Origin: Treponema sp.
GTDB taxonomy: Bacteria > Spirochaetota > Spirochaetia > Treponematales > Breznakiellaceae
NCBI GenBank assembly: GCA_031273835.1
Contig: JAISRD010000161.1
Location: forward strand, 1 to 6,423
DNA length: 6,423 bases
Reading direction: 5' to 3'
Shown here: in pieces, positions 1-5,507 of the stretch
Position numbering within the stretch: position 1 is the first letter of the stretch
Layout: each line of letters starts with the position of its first letter
Notes under the pieces: model-generated
Told to the model about the DNA's origin: nothing
What the model saw: only the letters and a program-made list of their open reading frames with translations
The model's database searches: none
Made by a program: the position numbers and the translations under genes

Positions 1-531
1 CAGATAATCCCTGGGGGCCCTGACCAAGCCCCCGGCAATGTTAAAATCAAAGGATAAATGTTCCCCCACGTCCCCGTCTAAGTAAAAGCCCGCCCAGTTA
101 TCGGTCCCCCAGACAAAATCCCCCTCCCCGGGGTAGAGCCCGCCTGAAAAGACCGATTGAGCCCCCACCCCGACATCCCCGGAAAACCAGCTCTCCCCGC
201 GGCCGTTATGGGTCTCGAAACGGTATGCCCCCCGTTTGAGGTCCATCCCCGGCCCGGCCTTTTTCAGACGCAGCCGTATATCTTTCAAAACAGCCCTTTC
301 GGTATCGCCGAGTTTTTCAAGGGGCGCGTCGAGGATCACGTCAAGGGCGTCGATGACAAGCGCCCTGGAATAGGGCTTAACCACCGGCAGGGGATCGCAG
401 AGCCCCCTCAACTGGGCCTGATCTAAAAGATAGTAAACGGGATCATCCAGAGGAACGGAAATGTGGGTTTGGGCCGCCAGGGTCAAACAGGCGGCAAAGA
501 ACAGTACCGGTACGATTCCCTGCTTTTTCAT
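1..531 (-). CDS. Exported outer-membrane barrel protein, Wzi/capsule-assembly-like (N-terminal 177 residues only)
   Basis: The frame is open from an ATG at 531-529 to the window edge, giving the first 177 residues; the C-terminus lies outside. Residues 1-20 form a signal peptide (MKKQG then a hydrophobic core). Cleavage is probably after LAA at 18-20, although FAAC at 12-15 could be a loose spirochaetal lipobox. Residues 26-90 look helical: DDPVYYLLDQ, then VKPYSRALV, then a Leu-rich amphipathic stretch ending LKDIRLRL. This resembles the N-terminal region of Wzi-like proteins and the equivalent region of the divergent neighbour at 589-2262. From about residue 100 the chain alternates in beta-barrel fashion, rich in Gly, Trp and Tyr (SWFSGDVGVGAQSVF). 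No clear Shine-Dalgarno precedes the ATG, and the predicted transcript starts only about 5 nt upstream. The barrel assignment is fair; the Wzi link is inferred from general resemblance. Confidence 0.75.
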   Translation of the reverse strand, partial: MKKQGIVPVLFFAACLTLAAQTHISVPLDDPVYYLLDQAQLRGLCDPLPVVKPYSRALVIDALDVILDAPLEKLGDTERAVLKDIRLRLKKAGPGMDLKRGAYRFETHNGRGESWFSGDVGVGAQSVFSGGLYPGEGDFVWGTDNWAGFYLDGDVGEHLSFDFNIAGGLVRAPRDYL

Positions 532-542
532 AAAGTCCGTCA

Positions 543-571
543 AGTATTGTTGAAATCTTGCTGTATGTCAA
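543..571 (-). promoter_or_regulatory. Sigma70-type promoter for the leftward barrel gene
   Basis: Read on the minus strand, TTGACA (571-566, perfect -35) is followed by a 17-nt spacer and AATACT (548-543, 4 of 6 matches to the -10 consensus). The predicted start of transcription is near 536, about 5 nt before the ATG at 531. It occupies the same DNA as the rightward promoter, so the two should compete for polymerase. This is prediction from sequence only. Confidence 0.55.
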
Positions 572-578
572 GTATAAT
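550..578 (+). promoter_or_regulatory. Sigma70-type promoter for the rightward barrel-wbaP operon
   Basis: TTGAAA (550-555, 5 of 6) is followed by a 17-nt spacer and a perfect TATAAT (573-578). The predicted transcription start is near 585, only about 4 nt before the ATG at 589. That would exclude the in-frame upstream start codons, including the ATG at 577 that overlaps the -10 box. The transcript would be nearly leaderless. The promoter is almost fully superimposed on the leftward promoter. Confidence 0.6.
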
Positions 579-588
579 GGAATCCACC

Positions 589-2262
589 ATGAAGTCCGTC
601 TGCAGATCCTTTCCGGTCCTCCTATTCCTTTTTATAAACGCGGCGGCCCTTTTTTCCCTCCCCCCCCAAAAGCTGCTGTACAGTGATGATTGGGCCTATG
701 AGGCGCTGTCCATACTCTCAAGGGAACAGCGGCTTGTCTTTTTCGCCGATTCGGTGATCACCGTTGCCCAAATGAAAAATTTTCTGGCGGAAATTGACGA
801 GGCGGAACTCTCTGAAAGCGGGAAGCTGCTCCTGCGGGAGCTTGAGGCGTACCTGGAAAAATCCCCCTGGATCAGCGTAGAATCGGATTATCTTTCGGCG
901 GGATTTGAACCGGTATTCCAGCCCGAACTGTACTTCAAAAGTTCCTCCGAAACTCCCTGGATATACGATTACCACAGCAGAAAACCCCTGCTGGAACTTC
1001 CCCTGAATGTTTCCCTGGGACCCTATGTAAGTTTTGAAATGATCCCCCTCCTCGGTCAGAACGAAAAGGCCGCCACGCAGCACGACAATCATATCAATGT
1101 TCCCTATGATCCTGTATCACAGTTTGACATCCACTTTCCAAAACGTGCATACCTCAGCGCGGGAATCCCCCTGGGCGAAGCTTCGGGAATTCACTTTGCC
1201 ATAGGCACGGGGGAGGATTTTTTGGGAAGGACCAGGACGGGAAGCATAATCCTTTCCGATTACATGAACAAGGTTTCCTACGCCCAGCTTTCTATCTACG
1301 CTCCCCTCCTAAAGTACACCGCCGAAGTTAAGCAGATGGAGGTGAATAAATATCAATATATGCATTACCTCCGCATCAGGCTCCATAGGACCTTTTCCCT
1401 GACCGTTGCCGAAGGGGTCATGGTCAACGCCCCGCTGGAACTTCGTTTTCTTAACCCCCTTGCCATTTTCCACGGTTTTGAGGCCTATAAGACCTATGAG
1501 GATTATGATAAAGAAAACAATGATGATAATGATAGAAATAGTAATGCTTCCAATCTCACAGGGGATTCCCGTATCGGTTCGTATTTCGGCGTAAAGCTTG
1601 AATTTCAGCCCTTTAAGTACGGGCGCTTTTACGCCCTCTTTGCCATGAATCAGCTCCAGCTTGGGATTGAAAAAGAAAACTGGTCCGAGGACCTTACCCC
1701 GGACGCGCTGGCCTTTCAGGGGGGGGCGGAACTTTCCATCCCCGTTTCCGGGGGTTATGTAAATTTCGGCGCCGAAGGGATATATACCTATCCCTATATG
1801 TATGTACTCGATGATAAAAAATGGTCCTTTGTAAAGGAATACCCCGAAATCGACAATATGAAAGTCCGGAATTGGGTCGGCACTCCCTTCGGGCCCGATA
1901 CCATAGCGGGAACCCTCTGGGCCGGTTATGCCGCGTCTACCCGCTGGTCCCTTACCTTCTCCTTTGTTTTTTCCGCCCAGGGCATCCGTTCCGGTACGGA
2001 TATTTTTGACACCGTCAATTACCGGCCGACTCCCGCGGATTTTAACGTGGTCGTCCCCCCGACGGGAACCCCGGTTTATACTTCCACCGCCGCCCTGCTT
2101 TGGCAGTGGAAACCGGAGGAATGGATTACGGTACTTATACAGCCCGGCTACCGTTTCATCATGAATAACGGCCATGCCGAGGGAAAGACCGCCCAGGGTT
2201 TTGAGGCGGCCTTTTCGGTCAGGCTCAGTTCCCCCCTTAAAGCAAAACGCTATGAATTTTAA
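589..2262 (+). CDS. Outer-membrane beta-barrel protein, Wzi/capsule-assembly-like
   Basis: The protein has 557 residues from the ATG at 589. This start gives a clean signal peptide (MKSVCRSF, then a hydrophobic core to about residue 23), and it is the first start downstream of the predicted promoter. Residues 30-95 are a helical region resembling that of the divergent neighbour. The rest is beta-rich and ends in Phe (RYEF), the usual end of an outer-membrane barrel. Segments suggesting the Wzi family include FAIGTGEDFLGR (203-214), ILSDYMNKVSY (221-231) and LELRFLNPLAIFHGFE (283-298). Wzi proteins are outer-membrane lectin-like barrels that anchor or organise surface polysaccharide, and the following wbaP gene fits such a role. 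Residues 305-322 are a run of Asp and Asn, probably a surface loop. A C8 tract (660-667) follows the signal-peptide codons and a G8 tract lies at 1719-1726. The barrel call is strong and the Wzi family call moderate. Confidence 0.8.
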   Translation: MKSVCRSFPVLLFLFINAAALFSLPPQKLLYSDDWAYEALSILSREQRLVFFADSVITVAQMKNFLAEIDEAELSESGKLLLRELEAYLEKSPWISVESDYLSAGFEPVFQPELYFKSSSETPWIYDYHSRKPLLELPLNVSLGPYVSFEMIPLLGQNEKAATQHDNHINVPYDPVSQFDIHFPKRAYLSAGIPLGEASGIHFAIGTGEDFLGRTRTGSIILSDYMNKVSYAQLSIYAPLLKYTAEVKQMEVNKYQYMHYLRIRLHRTFSLTVAEGVMVNAPLELRFLNPLAIFHGFEAYKTYEDYDKENNDDNDRNSNASNLTGDSRIGSYFGVKLEFQPFKYGRFYALFAMNQLQLGIEKENWSEDLTPDALAFQGGAELSIPVSGGYVNFGAEGIYTYPYMYVLDDKKWSFVKEYPEIDNMKVRNWVGTPFGPDTIAGTLWAGYAASTRWSLTFSFVFSAQGIRSGTDIFDTVNYRPTPADFNVVVPPTGTPVYTSTAALLWQWKPEEWITVLIQPGYRFIMNNGHAEGKTAQGFEAAFSVRLSSPLKAKRYEF

Positions 2263-3691
2263 GGATTATGAGGCCTGGTACAAAAAACGGTCCTCCATAA
2301 CCACATCGGCCCTCTATACCGCTTTTATGGTCATTGCCGATCTCAGCGCGGTAATGCTCTCCTTCGGGACCGGTTTTTTTCTGCTTAACCTGTACGACAT
2401 GAGCGCTATTAACTTTAAATCCTTTGTTACCTATTGGCCCTACCTTCCTGTATTTATCCTGGTATTCTGGATTGCGGGCCGGCTCTACCCCGGGGCGGCC
2501 CAGGCTCCGGCGGATGAGCTGCGTTACTTTACCGCAGCATCCTTTATTGTCCACGGGGGCATTGTTATTTCACGGTATATAGAAGACCTTGAGTTTGACG
2601 CCATATCGGCGGCGTTCATAATCAGTTTTATCGTTTCCATGCCCATACTCCTTGTCTGCCGTTCCATGATCCGTTCCTTTTTATTTGCCACAAAGCTGGG
2701 AAGCATTCCGGCGGTGATATTCGGCGGCGGCGTTACGGGGCGGAATATAATAGACCGGCTCCTGCAGAGCAAAACGGCGGGTTATGTGCCGGTTCTTATC
2801 CTTGATGACGATCCCGCAACGGGGGATCAATACCGAGGCATCCCCATCATTCATGATACAAGCCTGGGGCCTGAAATTGCCGCCCGCTTCCGTATCCGCA
2901 TGGCGATTGTGATACTCCCCGAATTAAGCAAAAAAAACCTTTCCAGGCTTATCAGCAATTACGTTTCCGCTTTCCGCTACCGCGTGATCATGCCCGCCGT
3001 TTTTACAAACGCCGGAATAGCGGTTCGGGACTTCGGCGGCATACTTGGGATCGCCTCCGCCAACCGTCTGAATATGTTCTGGAATCTCTGGATAAAGCGG
3101 TTTTTTGATCTTTCCCTGCTTATTGTAGGAGGCGTTCTGGTCCTCCCCTTTCTTCTGATCATTGCCCTGCTGGTAAAAATAAGTTCCCCCGGTCCGGTCC
3201 TGTACGGACACATCAGGGTGGGACGCGGCGGCCGTCACTTTACCGCGTATAAATTCCGCTCCATGTGCGTGGACGCCGATGAACGCCTCAAAACCCTGCT
3301 GGAATCGGATCCGGCCCTCCGCAAAGAATGGGAGGCCAGCCACAAACTAAAAAATGACCCGCGGGTAACCTTTATAGGAAAACTGCTGCGGCGCACGAGC
3401 ATTGATGAATTTCCCCAGCTTATCAATGTTTTAAGGGGGGATATGAGCATGGTCGGCCCGCGGCCCATTGTGGACGCGGAAATAAAAAAATACGGCGAAA
3501 ATTTCAACCGGATATTCTCGGTAAAACCGGGCATTACCGGATTGTGGCAGGTTTCAGGCCGCTCGGATACGGATTATACCGAACGGGTTTCGCTTGACAC
3601 CTATTATCTTGAAAGCTGGTCCCTTTGGCTTGATATTTGGATACTCTACAAAACCATAGGCACCGTCTTTAAGGGCAGGGGGGCGTATTGA
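2252..3691 (+). CDS. wbaP: Undecaprenyl-phosphate hexose-1-phosphate transferase, WbaP type
   Basis: This inner-membrane enzyme transfers a sugar-1-phosphate (galactose in the classical family; the sugar here is not determinable) from a UDP-sugar to undecaprenyl phosphate, starting O-antigen, capsule or exopolysaccharide units. The 479 residues match the usual WbaP length. About four hydrophobic segments span residues 20-136. A Rossmann-like domain follows, with GGGVTGR at 158-164. A membrane helix at 284-309 leads into the catalytic domain: KFRSM 334-338, the catalytic Asp-Glu pair at 385-386 (SIDEFPQLINVLRGDMSMVG), GPRP 402-405 and KPGITGLWQVSGRS 425-438. The C-terminus ends in GAY as in enterobacterial WbaP. 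All core motifs are intact. The ATG at 2252 is chosen because it opens MNFKDYEAW; an upstream in-frame GUG/AUG extension would be Arg/Pro-rich and lies inside the previous gene. The start overlaps the previous gene by 11 nt and lacks a clear Shine-Dalgarno, suggesting translational coupling. Confidence 0.93.
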   Translation: MNFKDYEAWYKKRSSITTSALYTAFMVIADLSAVMLSFGTGFFLLNLYDMSAINFKSFVTYWPYLPVFILVFWIAGRLYPGAAQAPADELRYFTAASFIVHGGIVISRYIEDLEFDAISAAFIISFIVSMPILLVCRSMIRSFLFATKLGSIPAVIFGGGVTGRNIIDRLLQSKTAGYVPVLILDDDPATGDQYRGIPIIHDTSLGPEIAARFRIRMAIVILPELSKKNLSRLISNYVSAFRYRVIMPAVFTNAGIAVRDFGGILGIASANRLNMFWNLWIKRFFDLSLLIVGGVLVLPFLLIIALLVKISSPGPVLYGHIRVGRGGRHFTAYKFRSMCVDADERLKTLLESDPALRKEWEASHKLKNDPRVTFIGKLLRRTSIDEFPQLINVLRGDMSMVGPRPIVDAEIKKYGENFNRIFSVKPGITGLWQVSGRSDTDYTERVSLDTYYLESWSLWLDIWILYKTIGTVFKGRGAY

Positions 3692-4473
3692 TGAGGAAAA
3701 TAGTTTTTTGTGTTTTTTGTATAATGGTTCTTTTCGGCACCGCCGCGCCGCTGTTCTGTCAACGCAGGTCCTTCAATGATATTTATCCCGGCGTGGACAA
3801 GGAAAGACAAGCCGAGATCTTTTCCGCCGGCGGATTTTCCAGAACAGGCGAGGGCTCCGGGGGCCTTCTGTTTCCGCCCGGCCAGGCCCGGCAGGACATT
3901 TCGGCCTTTATTCTGTCCCGCTCTCCGCGCTATATAGGCGAATCGATCAGGGTCGTCCCCTATGGGAAAAAAGGAGGCGGCCTCTTAAAGGTCTACAATG
4001 CCCTAAGCCGGGTGGAGGATCTAAGATACCAGACTTATCCCTCGTCAACCAAGGGAAAGGACATTCCCCTCTTTGTAGAGGCAACCCGCATTGAGGGGCC
4101 TGGTAAAAACAAGGCCCTTCCGGACCCCGGCCCTTCCGCCATACTGCCCGCTTCGGAGACAAACTACCTGCGCCTTAAGGACGCGAATTTCGGCAACACC
4201 TACTGCCAGGCGCAGCTTTCGACCAAAACACAGTTCCTGCTGTACAGCCTGACCAATTTCAAGACCCTGTATTACGGCATCATTCCCGTGATGCGGGAAA
4301 ATTCATTTAACGCCCAGTTGTACGTGGAACCGTTAACCGAGGGCTTCTTAATTTACAGCGCCGTGGGCGTGGATGTTTCGGATTTTATTGCCAGATGGAT
4401 AGATATTCCCTCCGCCATCGGCAAACGGGTAAACGTGATCGTCAACTGGCTTGCGGAAGGAATAGGCGGATAA
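3691..4473 (+). CDS. Small exported protein of unknown function (DUF6675-like, spirochaetal)
   Basis: The protein has 260 residues from the ATG at 3691, whose A is the last base of the wbaP stop (TGATG). A purine-rich G tract at 3677-3683 supplies a ribosome binding site about 7 nt upstream. An adjacent TTG at 3688 would add one residue and is less likely. Residues 1-24 are a signal peptide (MRKIVFCVFC, then a hydrophobic core to LFCQ). The Cys at 23 follows PLF, a poor lipobox, so a soluble periplasmic protein is more likely than a lipoprotein. The mature part shows no catalytic motif that I recognise. It contains IGESIRVVPYGKKGGGLLKVYNAL (82-105 region), a Pro/Gly-rich linker (134-153), a beta-rich part (155-225) and an amphipathic C-terminal segment (ARWIDIPSAIGKRVNVIVNW, 234-253). 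From memory this resembles a spirochaete-restricted family of unknown function (DUF6675). Coupling to wbaP suggests a role in envelope glycan assembly, by inference only. Confidence 0.75.
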   Translation: MRKIVFCVFCIMVLFGTAAPLFCQRRSFNDIYPGVDKERQAEIFSAGGFSRTGEGSGGLLFPPGQARQDISAFILSRSPRYIGESIRVVPYGKKGGGLLKVYNALSRVEDLRYQTYPSSTKGKDIPLFVEATRIEGPGKNKALPDPGPSAILPASETNYLRLKDANFGNTYCQAQLSTKTQFLLYSLTNFKTLYYGIIPVMRENSFNAQLYVEPLTEGFLIYSAVGVDVSDFIARWIDIPSAIGKRVNVIVNWLAEGIGG

Positions 4474-4483
4474 ACAAAATGAG

Positions 4484-4529
4484 TTTTTACAGCGGCTGAC
4501 TTAAAAAGCAGCCGCAAAAATAAGTTTTT
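4484..4529 (+). terminator. Possible transcription terminator of the wbaP operon
   Basis: The 7-bp GC-rich stem of the first hairpin begins 19 nt after the stop codon at 4473. It is flanked by T5 (4484-4488) and A5 (4516-4520) that could extend the stem, and followed by T5 at 4525-4529. The U tract is displaced from the stem base by several bases, so this is not a textbook intrinsic terminator. Its location between convergent transcription units supports a terminating role in one or both directions. Confidence 0.35.
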
Positions 4530-4567
4530 ATAGCGGCTGACTTGAAAAGCAGCCGTAAAAACATACG
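4484..4567. repeat. Two tandem 41/43-bp hairpin units sharing the tRNA-Gly acceptor-stem sequence
   Basis: Unit 1 is 4484-4524 and unit 2 is 4525-4567. Each begins TTTTTA(C/T)AGCGGCTGACTT and contains the complementary arm and an A5 run. Unit 1 has GCGGCTG (4492-4498), a 10-nt loop and CAGCCGC (4509-4515). Unit 2 has GCGGCTG (4533-4539), a 10-nt loop and CAGCCGT (4550-4556). In both, CTT and AAG inside the loop can extend the stem past one bulged A, leaving a 3-nt loop. A third partial copy, TTTTTAGCGGCTGA (4568-4581), is the 3' end of the tRNA gene and its flank. The stem is thus identical to the tRNA acceptor stem. Confidence 0.8.
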
Positions 4568-4572
4568 TTTTT

Positions 4573-4644
4573 AGCGGCTGATGGGAGTCGAACCCACGTC
4601 TCCAGCTTGGAAGGCTGGGGTAATAGCCGTTATACGACAGCCGC
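4573..4644 (-). tRNA. tRNA-Gly (anticodon TCC)
   Basis: A complete 72-nt cloverleaf reads on the minus strand. It has a perfect 7-bp acceptor stem (GCGGCTG with CAGCCGC), discriminator T73, and a D arm GTATAACGGCTATTAC close to that of E. coli tRNA-Gly(UCC). The anticodon stem CCAGC/GCTGG holds the 7-nt loop CTTCCAA, with anticodon TCC at 4611-4609. The variable loop has 4 nt, and the T arm is GTGGG, TTCGACT, CCCAT. The 3' CCA is not encoded (the next bases are AAAAA), so it must be added by the CCA-adding enzyme. It decodes GGA and, by wobble, GGG. The gene starts 36 nt after the stop of the glycosylase gene on the same strand and has its own predicted promoter. Confidence 0.97.
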
Positions 4645-4654
4645 CTGTCTTTTC

Positions 4655-4684
4655 AGCATAACAAAAAAATCCCCGCCCTGTCAA
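4655..4684 (-). promoter_or_regulatory. Promoter of tRNA-Gly overlapping the upstream stop codon
   Basis: On the minus strand a perfect TTGACA (4684-4679) is followed by an 18-nt spacer and TATGCT (4660-4655). A TG one base ahead of the hexamer makes an extended -10. Transcription should start near 4648, a few nt before the mature tRNA 5' end at 4644. The TGA inside the -35 box is the stop codon of the DNA glycosylase gene. The spacer contains GGGCGGGG followed by a T7 run. The spacing and position relative to the tRNA make this a credible promoter. Confidence 0.6.
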
Positions 4685-5502
4685 CTCTTAATGCGGTAAA
4701 GCCCCCCGTCCTCGGCTACCATCATCTCCTTTTCCAGGACCGCCAGGGCGCGGTAAAAATCCCCCTCCTTCATTTCCGGAAGCTCCGCGGCCACAGCGGC
4801 CCGTAAAGCTTCCGGGCTGCGTCCCCCCTGTCCTGCAAGGTTTTTTACTATCTGTCCGCGGATTTGGCGGAAACTGCCCTCAAAACGGCTCTGACGGGTA
4901 TAATGGGCGCTTTTCCGGCCGGGGTTGGCGGTGAGTTTCTTCAGTTCCGCCCCGTAATCCATAAGGGCCCAGTACCAGATACGGGGGTTTTCCGCGTCCA
5001 GGACCTGCCGCAGCAGGGGAAAAAGTTCGTCATCCTTTACGCCCTCCCTGTCCTGAAAGAAAAAATGGAGCAGGGTGGATCGTATATTGGTTTCGATAAA
5101 GACCGCCGGATAGTTCCAGGCAAAACAGGCCACCGCCCCGGAAGTATAGGGGCCTATGCCGGGCAGGGTGATGAGCAGTTCCGGGGTGCGGGGAACCTCT
5201 CCGCCGTGGCGTGCCTCGATTACCCCGGCGCATTCCCATAACTTCTTTGCCCGCCGGTTATAGCCCAGGCCGGACCATTCCCGCAGGACCAAGTCAAGGG
5301 GAGCCGCGGCAAGATCCCCCGGACCGGGCCACCTCTTCATCCACCTTTCCCAATAGGAAACAACCCGCCCTGTCTGGGTCTGCTGGAGCATGAATTCAGA
5401 AACAAGAACCCCCCAGGGGCTGATCTCTTTCCTCCAGGGAAAATCCCTGCCCCGTTCCCTGTAGTTATCAAGAATTATCTTCCGAAAGGCCCTCGCCTCC
5501 AA
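4681..5502 (-). CDS. MutY-like HhH-GPD DNA glycosylase (A/G-specific adenine glycosylase family) without Fe-S cluster
   Basis: The protein has 273 residues. MutY removes adenine mispaired with 8-oxoguanine in base excision repair. Visible family motifs are DFPWR (20-24), SEFMLQQTQT (35-44, Glu36 at the catalytic acid position), GLGYNRRAKKL (78-88) and the helix-hairpin-helix LPGIGPYTSGAV (113-124). The catalytic Asp of the MutY loop (LDGNV in E. coli) is replaced by Glu137 in FIETNIR. Only two cysteines exist (91 and 126), so the C-X6-C-X2-C-X5-C iron-sulfur loop is absent; NPGRKSAHYTRQSRFEGS (193-210) stands there instead. The C-terminal NUDIX-like domain is missing. Residues 212-273 look like a small winged helix (RQIRG to GLYRIKS). 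The start is TTG at 5502, because the next in-frame Met (38) would remove the FPWR region. It lies 5 nt after the cytidylate kinase stop, so the genes are cotranscribed. The family is secure, the exact substrate is not. Confidence 0.88.
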   Translation of the reverse strand: MEARAFRKIILDNYRERGRDFPWRKEISPWGVLVSEFMLQQTQTGRVVSYWERWMKRWPGPGDLAAAPLDLVLREWSGLGYNRRAKKLWECAGVIEARHGGEVPRTPELLITLPGIGPYTSGAVACFAWNYPAVFIETNIRSTLLHFFFQDREGVKDDELFPLLRQVLDAENPRIWYWALMDYGAELKKLTANPGRKSAHYTRQSRFEGSFRQIRGQIVKNLAGQGGRSPEALRAAVAAELPEMKEGDFYRALAVLEKEMMVAEDGGLYRIKS

Positions 5503-5507
5503 TCCGT

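Larger units (their letters stand above)
529..600. repeat. Short interlaced direct repeats around the divergent start codons
   Basis: A 13-bp element beginning CAT and ending AAGTCCGTC occurs at 529-541 and at 588-600 with one mismatch, in the same orientation. GTCAAGTAT also occurs twice, at 539-547 and 567-575. The copies bracket both promoters and overlap both start codons: the first CAT is the complement of the leftward ATG, and the second contains the rightward ATG. They could be regulator sites, or traces of a duplication that formed the divergent pair. Confidence 0.5.

Noticed and set aside
157..426. Plus-strand 89-codon ORF
   Set aside because: It lies entirely within the leftward barrel gene (1-531), which has a signal peptide and barrel-like composition. 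The plus-strand product is Pro-rich and has no recognisable features.
463..588. Upstream extension of the rightward barrel gene to an ATG at 463
   Set aside because: The extra 42 residues overlap the 5' end of the divergent gene and lie upstream of the predicted promoter. They would also bury the signal peptide that begins at 589.
1309..2175. Long minus-strand ORF of 288 codons opposite the barrel gene
   Set aside because: Its product is low-complexity, with Ile-rich runs that are simply the reverse complement of the Asp/Asn codons at 1501-1554. The plus-strand frame has clear barrel and signal-peptide features.
2174..2251. Earlier start for WbaP at 2174
   Set aside because: The added 26 residues are Arg/Pro-rich, lie inside the preceding barrel gene and do not resemble a WbaP N-terminus. 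MNFKDYEAW at 2252 is a natural start.
4484..4567. CRISPR-like array
   Set aside because: Only two units occur, placed directly end to end with no unique spacers, and no cas genes are visible. The units match the neighbouring tRNA stem instead.
4573..4644. Prophage or island attachment site at the tRNA 3' end
   Set aside because: The short TTTTTAGCGGCTGA duplications are suggestive, but no integrase or mobile gene is seen and the copies are only about 40 bp apart with nothing between them.
4864..5241. Plus-strand 125-codon ORF opposite the DNA glycosylase
   Set aside because: The minus strand carries unmistakable HhH-GPD motifs across the same bases. The plus product has no recognisable domain.
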